NCBI RefSeq assembly: GCF_015351595.1
Contig: NZ_JADKPT010000002.1
Span: forward strand, 372,001 to 436,000
DNA from: Flavobacterium sp. LC2016-12
GTDB taxonomy: Bacteria; Bacteroidota; Bacteroidia; Flavobacteriales; Flavobacteriaceae
Length of the DNA: 64,000 bases
Reading direction: 5' to 3'
This document shows positions 27,398-36,541 of the stretch, piece after piece. Each line of letters begins with the position of its first letter. Within the stretch, counting starts at the first letter, position 1. The notes under the pieces were generated by a model that saw only the letters and a list, made by a program, of their open reading frames with translations, was not told the origin of the DNA and did not search any database. A program made the translations under genes and the position numbers.

Positions 27398-29521
27398 CTA
27401 CAAAACCATCGTTAATTGAATTCTCTTCCTGTCTTCATCAACCTCAGTAACCTTCACATCAACATGCTGATGCAATTTTACAACCTCATTTACATCGCTT
27501 ACAAAACCAGCTTTTAATTGAGAAATGTGAACCAATCCGCTTTCTTTGATTCCAATATCAACAAAACAGCCAAAGTTGGTAATGTTATTCACAATTCCCG
27601 GCAAAATCATTCCGGTTCTTAAATCTTTGATCGATTTTACATTCGCATCAAATTCAAAAACCTTCGCAGACTTTCTTGGGTCTAAACCAGGCTTTTCAAG
27701 CTCTTTAATGATGTCTTTTAGCGTAAGCAAACCAATTTCAGGTGTAATATAGTTTTCGGCTTTAATTAGCGCTGTTTTCTCTTTGTTTGCAATTAAGTCA
27801 TTTACAGATAATTTCAGATCTTTTGCCATTTTCTCCACAACCGGATAAGCTTCCGGATGTACTGCCGAATTATCCAACGGATTTTTAGCATTCGAAATTC
27901 TGATAAAAGCCGCACCTTGCTGATACGCCTTATCGCCTAAGCGAGGCACTTTTTTCAACTGTTTTCTGTCTTCAAACGGACCATTTTCTGAACGATACTG
28001 CACAATGTTTTCCGCCAGCTTCTCTCCTATTCCACTCACATAACTTAGTAAATGCTTACTTGCGGTGTTGATATTGATTCCAACCGAGTTTACGCAGCGA
28101 ATTACCGTATTATCTAATTCTTCTTTTAATTTGGTTTGATCAACATCGTGTTGGTACTGGCCTACGCCAATTGCTTTCGGGTCGATTTTAACCAATTCGG
28201 CCAAAGGATCTGAAAGTCGTCGCCCGATTGAGACCGATCCACGAACTGTAACATCATAATTAGGAAATTCTTCCCTTGCAATTTTTGAAGCCGAATAAAC
28301 CGAAGCTCCAGCCTCTGAAACGATAAAAACCTGCAGCGGTTTATCAAATGCAATTTTTTTGATGAAGAATTCCGTTTCTCTTGAAGCTGTTCCATTTCCA
28401 ATAGAAATTGCATCAATTTGATACGCATTTACCATTGAACGGATTTTCTTAATTGCCATTGCTTCCTCATTTTGAGGCGCATGCGGATAAATCGTTTCAT
28501 TGTATAACAAATCACCTTTTTCATCCAGACAAACTACTTTACAACCGCTTCTAAAACCTGGATCGATCGCTAAAATTCGTTTTTCTCCCAACGGCGGAGC
28601 TAATAATAATTGCCCTAAATTGTTAGCAAAAACCTGAATTGAGTTAGCATCTGCTTTTGCTTTTGCTTCCTGCAAAGTCTCATTTCCAATTGCCGGATTC
28701 AATAAACGTTTATAACTGTCTTCAATCGCTAACTGCAAATGAGCTGTTGTGCTATTTTGTTTTTTAATGATAATTTCGTCAATAACATCATAAGCTTCAT
28801 CCAAATCAACATCAACTTTCATCTTCACAAAACCTTCGTTTTCTGCACGAAGCATCGCTAATAAACGGTGCGATGGCGCTTTTGTCAAAGGTTCTTCCCA
28901 ATCAAAATATTGACTGAATTTTTGCGCTCCTTCTTCTTCGGCTTTCTTTTTTACAACTTTAGTTCCGATAGTCGCTTTTCGCTGAAATAACCTTCTCAAT
29001 TGCTTACGAACAAAAATATTCTCGTTGATCCATTCGGCCACAATATCTCTTGCGCCTTGCATGGCGGCTTCTTCGTTAATTACATTTTCATTGATATATT
29101 GCGTCGAAATAAAATCAACATCAACATTACTTTCCGACATTATAATTTTCGCTAATGGCTCTAAACCAAATTCGCGCGCCACATCGGCTTTTGTTTTTTT
29201 CTTCTTTTTGTAGGGAAGGTAAAAATCTTCAATTTCTTGTAAATCAAAACTTTGTTCAATTTTTTGTTTCAATTCTGGCGTAAGCGCTTTTTGTTCTTCA
29301 ATTGATTTTAAAACGGCTTCTTTACGTTTTACAATCGTTTCATACTCTTTTTGAAGTTTGGCAATTAGCTCAATTTGAACTTCGTCAAGATTCCCGGTTG
29401 TATCTTTTCGGTAACGGGAAATAAACGGAATCGTACAATCTTCCTCTAATAGTTGAACGGTTTTTTGAATGTTAATTGGCGCCGTTTGAACAGTCTTGGC
29501 AATGAATTGAATATTAGTCAT
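27398..29521 (-). CDS. tex: Tex family RNA-binding transcription accessory protein
   Basis: 707 residues. The order of domains is normal: helical N-terminus with PFISRYRKDTTGNLDEVQ, a YqgF-like RNase H fold with LAIDPGFRSGCKVVCLD, helix-hairpin-helix segments (YVSGIGEKLAENIV), and a C-terminal S1 domain (GIVNNITNFGCFVDIGIKES). Tex binds RNA and nucleic-acid structures and affects transcription and stress tolerance in other bacteria. A bidirectional terminator follows. The gene is isolated on the minus strand. Confidence 0.95.
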   Translation of the reverse strand: MTNIQFIAKTVQTAPINIQKTVQLLEEDCTIPFISRYRKDTTGNLDEVQIELIAKLQKEYETIVKRKEAVLKSIEEQKALTPELKQKIEQSFDLQEIEDFYLPYKKKKKTKADVAREFGLEPLAKIIMSESNVDVDFISTQYINENVINEEAAMQGARDIVAEWINENIFVRKQLRRLFQRKATIGTKVVKKKAEEEGAQKFSQYFDWEEPLTKAPSHRLLAMLRAENEGFVKMKVDVDLDEAYDVIDEIIIKKQNSTTAHLQLAIEDSYKRLLNPAIGNETLQEAKAKADANSIQVFANNLGQLLLAPPLGEKRILAIDPGFRSGCKVVCLDEKGDLLYNETIYPHAPQNEEAMAIKKIRSMVNAYQIDAISIGNGTASRETEFFIKKIAFDKPLQVFIVSEAGASVYSASKIAREEFPNYDVTVRGSVSIGRRLSDPLAELVKIDPKAIGVGQYQHDVDQTKLKEELDNTVIRCVNSVGININTASKHLLSYVSGIGEKLAENIVQYRSENGPFEDRKQLKKVPRLGDKAYQQGAAFIRISNAKNPLDNSAVHPEAYPVVEKMAKDLKLSVNDLIANKEKTALIKAENYITPEIGLLTLKDIIKELEKPGLDPRKSAKVFEFDANVKSIKDLRTGMILPGIVNNITNFGCFVDIGIKESGLVHISQLKAGFVSDVNEVVKLHQHVDVKVTEVDEDRKRIQLTMVL

Positions 29522-29634
29522 TCTTGTGTTATTTTAATCGCAAAGATGCAAAGTGTTTTGCAATGTTTGTAAAGATTTTGTGTTATTTGTTTTGGTTTAA
29601 CATGGCCAAAAATAAACTAAATATTTAAAAAAAA

Positions 29635-30456
29635 TTATTCTAGTTTCTTTTTATCCAGAGGGAGAAAATTTTCTCCCGTTACGACGCTTTTCCCTGTTTT
29701 GTCTTCCAAAGCTATTCGGGCATTTTTTGCAATTGCTCCTCCCTTTTTACTTGCTTTTGCATTTTCTAAAAGCCCTTTTGCCTCATCACTTTCGGCAATT
29801 TGTCTTGTAGAAAGTTCTGCCAAAGCTGCAAAAATTAATTCGGCTTCCGACATATGATCTCTTAAATTTTGAGATTTTAATCCTTTTACTTCTTTATGTT
29901 TCTTTACAGATAATCCAGTCCATTCCTGATGAATAATATTGGTAAGCAATGCAAATTCATCCTTTTTCTCTACTCCAGATTCCTTCCAATAATCTGTCAA
30001 TTTATTACGTGTCTCCTGCCCTGTCATTCGTTGCTGAATCCATTTTTCACTACGACCTAGATTTTGCCAATTTTCTCGAGCTCGATCTAAACTTTGAGAT
30101 GGATCTGCTAATTCCTGGATTCTTTCATAACCAACCTTCGCCAGCCATTGCTTAAAAGGCTCTGCTTTTGGGGAAGGAATAGATTGAATTAAACGTAATA
30201 ATGTTTCAGTATCCGCAGTATCTGTCATTCTCATTTTTCCATCTTCAGCAATCATTTTGAATTGTCGACAAACTGTCGACAGTTCAAGCCCATCATCAGT
30301 TTTTACTCTAATTTTCATTTTATACCAATAATCTCTTGGATTGACGCTATCTGTTAAAATCTGAATAACATCAATTACCGAGAAATACCAAATTTCTTTC
30401 TCAGCATCATAATGACTTCTCACTTTCTTTTCTTCAAATAATTGCACTGGGCTCAT
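29635..30456 (-). CDS. Bro-N domain protein, DinD-like
   Basis: 273 residues. The N-terminal 110 residues form a Bro-N domain (WYFSVIDVIQILTDSVNPRD and the later PFKQWLAKVGYERIQE). The second half (LTNIIHQEWTGLSVKKHKE, then LRDHMSEAELIFAALAELS) resembles DinD, the LexA-regulated DNA-damage-inducible protein. I see no clear LexA-like operator upstream. No phage genes surround it, so it looks like a resident gene. The exact DNA-related function is unknown. Confidence 0.85.
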   Translation of the reverse strand: MSPVQLFEEKKVRSHYDAEKEIWYFSVIDVIQILTDSVNPRDYWYKMKIRVKTDDGLELSTVCRQFKMIAEDGKMRMTDTADTETLLRLIQSIPSPKAEPFKQWLAKVGYERIQELADPSQSLDRARENWQNLGRSEKWIQQRMTGQETRNKLTDYWKESGVEKKDEFALLTNIIHQEWTGLSVKKHKEVKGLKSQNLRDHMSEAELIFAALAELSTRQIAESDEAKGLLENAKASKKGGAIAKNARIALEDKTGKSVVTGENFLPLDKKKLE

Positions 30457-30551
30457 AATTATTTAGGAATTATATTATTTAATTCTTTGTTTGAAATTAA
30501 TAATTTCTTCTATACAGCCAAAATAATACCTTTGTTTCTAATTTTAAGCCA

Positions 30552-30821
30552 ATGAAAGTTTTATTAGTGTCGTTTTTATTTATAAATATTGTTGTTTTTG
30601 TTCTCGCTGGATATGATAAACATCAAGCCCGAAAAAACAAACGAAGAATTCCGGAAAACACATTGTTTCTTCTTGAAGGCATCGGCGGATCAATTGGTTT
30701 ATTGCTCGCCATGTTGTTCTTTAAACATAAAACGAGTAAAACCTCTTTTATTGTGAAGTTTTCGGGGATTTTTTTGATCCAGATTGTTTTAGTTTATCTA
30801 ATACTAACTGATAAAATCTAA
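30552..30821 (+). CDS. DUF1294 family small membrane protein
   Basis: 89 residues with three membrane helices. After helix one comes the family motif AGYDKHQARKNKRRIPE, then LFLLEGIGGSIGLLLAMLFF and HKTSKTSFI, which is typical of DUF1294. Function is unknown. It is divergent from the Bro-N gene with 95 bp between the two start codons. The start at 30552 (MKVLLVSFLF) leaves a short N-terminal helix, as usual in the family. Confidence 0.88.
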   Translation: MKVLLVSFLFINIVVFVLAGYDKHQARKNKRRIPENTLFLLEGIGGSIGLLLAMLFFKHKTSKTSFIVKFSGIFLIQIVLVYLILTDKI

Positions 30822-30854
30822 ATACTTGACTATGTTTATATTAGTAAAAATAAC

Positions 30855-30890
30855 ATGTAAATTCAGTCAACGCACTGACTGAATTTACAT
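30855..30890. repeat. Perfect 14-bp inverted repeat with partial extra copy
   Basis: 30855-30868 pairs perfectly with 30877-30890 across an 8-base loop. Part of it (CTGACTGAATT) recurs about 35 bases later. It lies 33 bp after DUF1294 and could be a terminator, but no T run follows. Confidence 0.75.
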
Positions 30891-30982
30891 TAATTTGATC
30901 AGCGAACTGACTGAATTAACGTTTTTATAAATCAAGAAACCGGATGAATTTTAAAAATCCGCCCGGTGTGTTTATTTTTATT

Positions 30983-31006
30983 GGTGCGAAGCACCCGATT
31001 TTTTTT
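30983..31006 (+). terminator. Possible terminator reading rightwards towards rpiB
   Basis: GGTGC-GAA-GCACC (30983-30995) is followed by CGATTTTTTTT. It is 160 bp after DUF1294 and just before the convergent rpiB stop. Confidence 0.6.
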
Positions 31007-31011
31007 ACTTT

Positions 31012-31443
31012 TTACGAACAGGCGATTTTATTCACTCTGTTTTGGTGTCTTCCACCTTCAAATGCAGTTGTTAAAAAAGTTTCAACAATTTCTACTGCTT
31101 GCGGAACCGACGTAAAACGCGCTGGAATACTTACAATGTTGGCATCATTATGTAAACGTGTTAAATAAGCAATTTCTTTAGTCCAGCATAAACCAGCTCT
31201 TACTTTTGGATGTTTGTTCACTGTCATTGCAATTCCGTTTCCGCTTCCGCAGATAACAATTCCAAAATCAGCTTTTCCTTCAGATACATCATTCGCAACC
31301 GGATGCCCATAATCTGGATAATCAACAGAATCTTCAGAATCTGTTCCGTAATTCGTTACTTCATATCCTTTTGCTTTAAGCATGGCAACAATTGCTTTTT
31401 TATAATCTGGTCCTGCGTGGTCGTTTCCTATCGAAATTTTCAT
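31012..31443 (-). CDS. rpiB: Ribose-5-phosphate isomerase B
   Basis: 143 residues. It interconverts ribose 5-phosphate and ribulose 5-phosphate in the non-oxidative pentose phosphate pathway. SIGNDHAGPDYKKAIV gives the substrate-binding start of RpiB/LacAB proteins, and VICGSGNGIAMTVNKHPKVR holds the active-site Cys and anion hole. It is the last gene before the long gene-free region on the minus strand. A TAnnTTTG-like box (TAAATTTG, 31470-31477 on the minus strand) lies 27 bp upstream. Confidence 0.96.
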   Translation of the reverse strand: MKISIGNDHAGPDYKKAIVAMLKAKGYEVTNYGTDSEDSVDYPDYGHPVANDVSEGKADFGIVICGSGNGIAMTVNKHPKVRAGLCWTKEIAYLTRLHNDANIVSIPARFTSVPQAVEIVETFLTTAFEGGRHQNRVNKIACS

Positions 31444-31515
31444 TGTAAATACTATTTAGTTGTGTATTGCAAATTTAACCAAACAATTACAAACATGTCT
31501 AAAAAGGAAATTAAA

Positions 31516-31578
31516 TTTTTTCGCCACGAATTCACGAATTTTTAGTTTTATAAAATTCCTTAAGTCGTGGCGAAAAAA
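31516..31578. repeat. GCCACGA-type inverted repeat upstream of rpiB
   Basis: 31516-31529 (TTTTTTCGCCACGA) pairs perfectly with 31565-31578; the loop contains GAATTTT and AAAATTC, which can also pair. It resembles the hairpin at 60049-60110. Confidence 0.8.
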
Positions 31579-31667
31579 CTGTTTAGTATATGCATTAAAC
31601 TTTGTGACCTTTTTGACACAGATTAACACGTATATATAGATCCTAACTTTATTAACTTTGCGTAAAA

Positions 31668-31690
31668 ACTTTGTGTTCTTTGTGGTAAAA
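31668..31690 (+). repeat. CTTTGTG...GTGGTAAAA interspersed repeat, copy 1
   Basis: ACTTTGTGTTCTTTGTGGTA followed by AAA. Related copies occur at 61846-61882 and, inverted, at 61186-61222. No function is visible; it lies at the left edge of the gene-free region. Confidence 0.65.
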
Positions 31691-31724
31691 CACTCCCCAT
31701 TTACAACAAGCTTTATATCAAAAA

Positions 31725-32290
31725 CTTAGCGTTATTAACAATTTTACTATCTCTATAATTAGCTGAATATCAATTAGAAATAAACATATATTTTGTTAAA
31801 ATTTTAGAATGTTAATACCAAAAGCTAATTCGTTGATATTCAGTTAACTTTAAATTAACATTATTTGTTAATAAGTTCAGATAGAAAATTAGAAGTTTTT
31901 TTTGGTCGTGTCATAAAAAAAACTAATCCAAAACCGGAATCAAAAAACCTAATAAAGTTTGAGGAATTTTTAGAAAAGTTATCAATATCAAAAATGCCAT
32001 TTTCAACAAATATCAACATATGAACTTATCTACAAAATGAATCTATTTTTAGTTGTCAACCGTTGTTAATTAAAATATAAAAAGGCTTATAAATTAATCT
32101 TTTAGCTAAATATAAGTATGTTGATAACTATATATAAGTAAGCAAAACTTCATTTCAATACATTTAAAAATAAAATTATTGCACATATTAACAAGCTATA
32201 ATAACAACCATAAATTAATTTAAATTAAATTTTTCTTTTTGTTGTATTTAATATATGTTGACAACTTTGAAAGTTTAAAAAGAAAAAATT
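31725..32290. other. Candidate chromosomal replication origin (oriC)
   Basis: This is most of a 874-bp stretch without genes, extremely AT-rich. DnaA-box-like 9-mers occur on both strands: TTATTAACA at 31732 and, reversed, 31866; TTATCAATA at 31979; ATATCAACA at 32010; TTATCTACA at 32026; TGTTGATAA at 32119; ATATTAACA at 32185; TGTTGACAA at 32256. An 11-base inverted repeat (CTGAATATCAA at 31763 and TTGATATTCAG at 31833) and long A/T tracts (32281-32295) could assist melting. Gene direction switches from mainly minus on the left to mainly plus on the right exactly here. The DnaA box consensus of this organism is not known to me, so the origin call is an inference. Confidence 0.6.
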
Positions 32291-32317
32291 TTTTTGAAAT
32301 TGAAAAAATAGAAGTGT

Positions 32318-32551
32318 TTAAACGATTTTCAGCGGACTGTTGAGATTGTCCAGAATTTGCTGAACTTCTTCGAAATCGTTTGGATGAACTTTGAGTTTGA
32401 TTCCACCCAATGCTGCCGAATACATTGGAGCCACAGAGAGCGTTATTTCGTTTTCAAAAAAATAAGGAATCTCTTCTTGTTCTAATAAGTGTTTCAGAAC
32501 AACAGTTTCGTGCTGGTAATTGAATATGGCGATGGTTTTAAAGCTTTCCAT
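32318..32551 (-). CDS. DUF2007 domain protein
   Basis: 77 residues: TIAIFNYQHETVVLKHLLEQ, then GIKLKVHPNDFEEVQQILD. This is the small beta-alpha fold of DUF2007 (putative signal transducing family), often with related PII-like appearance. Cytoplasmic, function unknown. It is the only gene between the candidate origin and rnr, and is divergent from rnr with 107 bp between the start codons. Confidence 0.85.
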   Translation of the reverse strand: MESFKTIAIFNYQHETVVLKHLLEQEEIPYFFENEITLSVAPMYSAALGGIKLKVHPNDFEEVQQILDNLNSPLKIV

Positions 32552-32658
32552 ACAAGGTCTTTTTATAAAGATACGAAAGTTATTTTTTTAATAATTTATT
32601 TGTTAAAATCTATAATCTGATATCTTATTTGTAATTTTAACTTTTTAAGAAAAGATAT

Positions 32659-34839
32659 ATGAGTAAGAAAATTAGAAAGCCGATAAAAAATGAGAAAGAT
32701 TTCTCTAGTAAGATAGTAAAAATTTTATCGCAAAGCCCAAATAAAGCATTCAACTACAAACAAATAGGAGCAAAACTTGAACTTGACGATACAAAAAGCA
32801 GAAATCAGATTATAAAAGATTTAAAAATTCTCGCTGCTTCAAAGAAAATTATAGAAACGGAACCTGGTAAATATTTAGTAAAAGCCGAAAGTCAGGATTA
32901 TTACGAAGGAACAATTGATATGACGAGCAGAAAAACAGCTTATTTTATTTGTCCTGATTTTAGTGAAGACGTTTTTATTCCGACTAATAATTTAAATCGT
33001 GCATTAGACAAAGACAAAGTAAAAGTTTATGTTTATAACAGAAGAAAAGGGAAAAGACCTGAAGGAGAAGTAATTGAAGTAATTGAAAGAAATAAAACAG
33101 AGTTTGTTGGTGTAATAGATATTCAGGCCAATTTTGCTTTTGTATCGACAGCAAATCCTAAAATGTATACGGATATTTTTATTCCGAAAGATAAAATTGG
33201 AGAAGCAGAAAACGGTGATGTTGTATTGGTTACGATTGAAGATTGGCCTAAAAGAGCTGATAGTCCGTTTGGATCTGTGATTAAAGTTTTAGGAAAACCT
33301 GGAGAACATAATACAGAGATTCATGCTATTTTAGCTGAATATGGTTTACCGGCAGATTTTCCGGTAGAAGTAGAGGTTTTTGCACAAAAGATTGATACTT
33401 CGATTCAGGAATCTGAAATTGCAAAACGTCGTGATATGCGTGATACGCTTACGTTCACGATCGATCCAAAAGATGCAAAAGATTTTGATGATGCCTTGTC
33501 TTTCAAAAAGTTAGAAAATGGAAATTACGAAATTGGTATTCATATTGCTGATGTTTCTTATTATTTAGAAGAAGGAACAATCCTGGATGATGAAGCGTAT
33601 CAAAGAGCAACTTCGGTTTATTTGGTAGATAGAGTAGTGCCAATGCTTCCCGAAGTTTTATCTAATTTTGCGTGTTCATTGCGTCCAAATGAAGAGAAAT
33701 ATACGTTTTCTGCCATATTTGAAGTTTCTGAAACATCGCAGGTTATCAATCAATGGTTTGGAAGAACAGTAATTTATTCAGATCAGCGATTTGCTTATGA
33801 AGAAGCACAATATATCATTGAAACAAAAGACAATACAATTCCGGTTGATATTTCAATTACCGGAGAATCTTACGTTGTTTCAGATGAAATTGTGGAAGCA
33901 ACTTTAAAATTAGATGAATTAGCTAAGATTTTAAGAAAGAAAAGAATGGCCAATGGTGCAATTTCTTTTGATAAAGTTGAAGTAAAATTCAATTTAGATG
34001 CAGAGGGAGAACCAGAAGGAGTATACTTCAAAGTCTCAAAAGATGCCAATCATCTTATTGAAGAGTTCATGCTTTTAGCCAATAGAAAAGTGGCTGAATA
34101 CATTGGAAAACAAAAGAAAACATTTGTTTACAGGATTCACGATGAACCAAATGAAGATAAATTGATTGCGATGCAAACCGTAATTGCTAAATTTGGTTAT
34201 AAAATTGATTTCAGAAATAAAGGTGATATTTCAAAATCATTGAATGCTTTGATGGAAGAAGTGAATGGTAAAAAAGAACAAAACTTAATTGATACTCTTG
34301 CCATTAGAAGTATGAGTAAAGCCAAATATTCAACAGAAAATATTGGTCATTATGGTTTAGCTTTTGATTATTACAGCCATTTTACTTCGCCAATTCGTCG
34401 TTATCCTGACGTTATGGTACATCGTTTGCTGCAATTTTATTTAGATGGAGGAGCTTCTGTAAACGAAGAAATTTACGAAACAAAGTGTTTACATTGTTCC
34501 AATATGGAAAGTTTAGCAACAAATGCTGAACGTGACAGTATCAAATACATGCAGGTTAAATACATGCAGGATCATCAGGACGAAGAATTTTTGGGCGTTA
34601 TTTCAGGAGTTACAGAATGGGGAATTTATGTTGAAATTGTTTCAAATAAATGCGAAGGAATGGTGAGAATCAGAGAAATAAAAGATGATTATTATACTTT
34701 CGATGAAAAACAGTATGCCTTGGTTGGAGCGACTTCAAACAGCATATTACAATTAGGAGATGAAATTTATGTTAAAGTAAAAAATGCCGATTTAGTTAAA
34801 AAACAACTGGATTTTCATTTTTTGCGACGAGCAGAATAG
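32659..34839 (+). CDS. rnr: Ribonuclease R
   Basis: 726 residues, a 3'-5' exoribonuclease able to degrade structured RNA. Domains in order: an N-terminal winged-helix/cold-shock part (KIVKILSQSPNKAFNYKQIG), cold-shock domains (residues about 80-240), the RNB catalytic domain with FTIDPKDAKDFDDALSF holding the metal-binding aspartates, RRYPDVMVHRLLQ, and a C-terminal S1 domain (GVISGVTEWGIYVEIVSNK). It is the first large plus-strand gene to the right of the candidate origin. Confidence 0.96.
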   Translation: MSKKIRKPIKNEKDFSSKIVKILSQSPNKAFNYKQIGAKLELDDTKSRNQIIKDLKILAASKKIIETEPGKYLVKAESQDYYEGTIDMTSRKTAYFICPDFSEDVFIPTNNLNRALDKDKVKVYVYNRRKGKRPEGEVIEVIERNKTEFVGVIDIQANFAFVSTANPKMYTDIFIPKDKIGEAENGDVVLVTIEDWPKRADSPFGSVIKVLGKPGEHNTEIHAILAEYGLPADFPVEVEVFAQKIDTSIQESEIAKRRDMRDTLTFTIDPKDAKDFDDALSFKKLENGNYEIGIHIADVSYYLEEGTILDDEAYQRATSVYLVDRVVPMLPEVLSNFACSLRPNEEKYTFSAIFEVSETSQVINQWFGRTVIYSDQRFAYEEAQYIIETKDNTIPVDISITGESYVVSDEIVEATLKLDELAKILRKKRMANGAISFDKVEVKFNLDAEGEPEGVYFKVSKDANHLIEEFMLLANRKVAEYIGKQKKTFVYRIHDEPNEDKLIAMQTVIAKFGYKIDFRNKGDISKSLNALMEEVNGKKEQNLIDTLAIRSMSKAKYSTENIGHYGLAFDYYSHFTSPIRRYPDVMVHRLLQFYLDGGASVNEEIYETKCLHCSNMESLATNAERDSIKYMQVKYMQDHQDEEFLGVISGVTEWGIYVEIVSNKCEGMVRIREIKDDYYTFDEKQYALVGATSNSILQLGDEIYVKVKNADLVKKQLDFHFLRRAE

Positions 34840-34862
34840 TTATTAAATTAAAATAGAGAGAT

Positions 34863-35531
34863 ATGAAAAAGTTATTAATTGGTGTTGCAATTTTATTTGT
34901 ACAAATGTCATTTGCACAGGTAACGAAAGAAGTAGGAGATTTTGATGAAGTAAAAGTTTTTGATAAACTTCATGTTAAATTAGTAGCGTCTTCAGACAAT
35001 AAAGTAGTCATTAAAGGAGCTCGTGAATCAGAAGTAGAGGTTATCAACAAAAAAGGGACCTTAAAAATAAGAATGACTATATCTAAACCATTAGCTGGAG
35101 ATGAGCTGGATATTACATTGTACTACAAACACTTAGAACTTATTGATGTTAACGAAGGTGCTCTCGTTACAGGTACAGAAGCTATAAAAGCAACTTCATT
35201 TAAAGTAAGTGCACAGGAAGGTGGTAAAATTAATGTAGATTTGGATGTTGATAAACTAAAAGTGAGCTCAGTTTCAGGAGGAGAAATTACCTTGACTGGT
35301 AAAGCTTCAAACCAGGATGCAAGTCTGGGCGCTGGTGGTTTTTTATTAGCTAGCAAATTAGTTACCTCTCAAACTACAGTAAGCGTTTCTGCGGGCGGAA
35401 AAGCAGATGTGAATGCTACTACGCTTGTTGATGCAAAAGTAAGCGCAGGAGGCTCTATTTACATTTACGGAAAACCTAGACAAATTAATCAAAAAACGGT
35501 TTTTGGAGGTAAAATCGAAGAAGTGAAATAA
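34863..35531 (+). CDS. Secreted GIN-domain (DUF2807) protein
   Basis: 222 residues with a signal peptide (MKKLLIGVAILFVQMSFAQ). The mature part has beta-rich repeats such as DEVKVFDKLHVKLVASSD and VSAGGKADVNATTLVDAKVS, the pattern of the head GIN (auto-adhesin, DUF2807) domain common in Bacteroidota. It is probably periplasmic or surface-exposed; function is not established. It is 23 bp after rnr on the same strand and 13 bp before the LysE gene, so the three may form one transcript. Confidence 0.85.
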   Translation: MKKLLIGVAILFVQMSFAQVTKEVGDFDEVKVFDKLHVKLVASSDNKVVIKGARESEVEVINKKGTLKIRMTISKPLAGDELDITLYYKHLELIDVNEGALVTGTEAIKATSFKVSAQEGGKINVDLDVDKLKVSSVSGGEITLTGKASNQDASLGAGGFLLASKLVTSQTTVSVSAGGKADVNATTLVDAKVSAGGSIYIYGKPRQINQKTVFGGKIEEVK

Positions 35532-35544
35532 TAATTCTATTTGA

Positions 35545-36222
35545 ATGATAAATGATATTTTGGCTGGACTGCCATGGGGACTTTTTTTAAGTTTTATGGT
35601 AGGTCCAGTATTTTTTATATTACTTGAAACCAGTATTACAAAAGGATTCAGAGCTGCAATAGTCTTTGATTTTGGTGTAGTATTAGGTGATATTTTTTTT
35701 ATAGCCATTGCGTATTTAGGAAGTTACAGACTAATTCAGAGTTTAAAAGATAAGCCGGCACTCTTTATTTTTGGTGGAATTATTATGCTCGCGTATGGTT
35801 TAATTTCATTTGTAAGATTAAAGAAAGAAGAAAAAATAAACGATGAAGAAATTGATCGTGATATCATCAAAAGAAACTACGGAAGTTTGTTTGTGAAAGG
35901 TTTTTTACTGAACGTTATTAACATTGGAGTATTAGGATTTTGGTTAGCAGTTATCATTTCTGTCGGACCAAAATTAGAGATGCAAAACTCCAGAATGATT
36001 ACTTTTTTTACATCAGTTATTATAACTTATTTATTGGTTGATTGTCTTAAAATAGTATTAGCCAAACAATTAAAGTCTAAAATGACACCCAATAATATTC
36101 TTAAAATAAAGAAGATTATCAGTATTGTTTTAATGGTTTTTGGATTTGCTCTAATGATTCAGGGCTGGTTTCCAAAAGAAAAAGAAATGGTTAGAAATGC
36201 TTTTGAGAAGATTGAGAAGTAG
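35545..36222 (+). CDS. LysE family transporter
   Basis: 225 residues, six membrane helices. MINDILAGLPWGLFLSFMVG and the following PVFFILLETSITKGFRAA carry the Gly-Pro motif typical of LysE/RhtB exporters, though substrate (amino acid or other) cannot be deduced. The middle loop (KKEEKINDEEIDRD) is charged. It is last in the rnr group and is followed by a strong terminator. Confidence 0.88.
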   Translation: MINDILAGLPWGLFLSFMVGPVFFILLETSITKGFRAAIVFDFGVVLGDIFFIAIAYLGSYRLIQSLKDKPALFIFGGIIMLAYGLISFVRLKKEEKINDEEIDRDIIKRNYGSLFVKGFLLNVINIGVLGFWLAVIISVGPKLEMQNSRMITFFTSVIITYLLVDCLKIVLAKQLKSKMTPNNILKIKKIISIVLMVFGFALMIQGWFPKEKEMVRNAFEKIEK

Positions 36223-36250
36223 TAGTTAATAACTAGAAAATATAAAATTT

Positions 36251-36277
36251 AACCTCTGAATTTCAGAGGTTTTTTTA
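36251..36277 (+). terminator. Terminator after the LysE gene
   Basis: Arms AACCTCTGAA and TTCAGAGGTT are separated by a single T and followed by more T residues (36271-36277). It begins 28 bp after the stop. Confidence 0.88.
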
Positions 36278-36363
36278 TTTTTATAAGTTACATTTTAACC
36301 TCTGGTGACAAGATTGTGGAAATACTAAGAATTAAACCTTCAAATTGCGTTACCGATTTTGTA

Positions 36364-36516
36364 GCAACGTTCGGATTCAAATATAAGCTTTATCTAATTT
36401 TTTTTAAAAATTAAACATAAAAAAAGATATATATTTCTGTATGTTTTTAAAGGCATTGTTCGGATTCGAACTTAAACTTTATCTAATTTTTTCTAAAAAT
36501 TAAACATAAAAAAAAC
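36364..36516 (-). repeat. Two tandem repeats containing tRNA-Cys 3' fragments
   Basis: 36370-36425 and 36459-36515 are near-identical, 89 bp apart (shared core CTTTATCTAATTTTTT, then AAAAATTAAACATAAAAAAA). Each begins with a piece of a tRNA T-arm; 36452-36471 matches 36543-36562 of tRNA-Cys at 18 of 20 bases. The 5' part of the tRNA is missing in both. Confidence 0.85.
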
Positions 36517-36540
36517 CTCTAAATTGCTTTAGAGGTTTTT
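36514..36540 (-). terminator. Terminator of tRNA-Cys
   Basis: AACCTCTAAA-TTGC-TTTAGAGGTT (36514-36537) immediately follows the tRNA 3' end on the minus strand and is flanked by A and T runs, so it could work both ways. Confidence 0.85.
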
Positions 36541-36541
36541 G

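Noticed and set aside
12275..30456. Prophage remnant from ORF6N, Bro-N and RAYT genes
   Set aside because: The three are separated by ordinary genes and no integrase, capsid, tail or terminase gene is present; they look like resident single genes.
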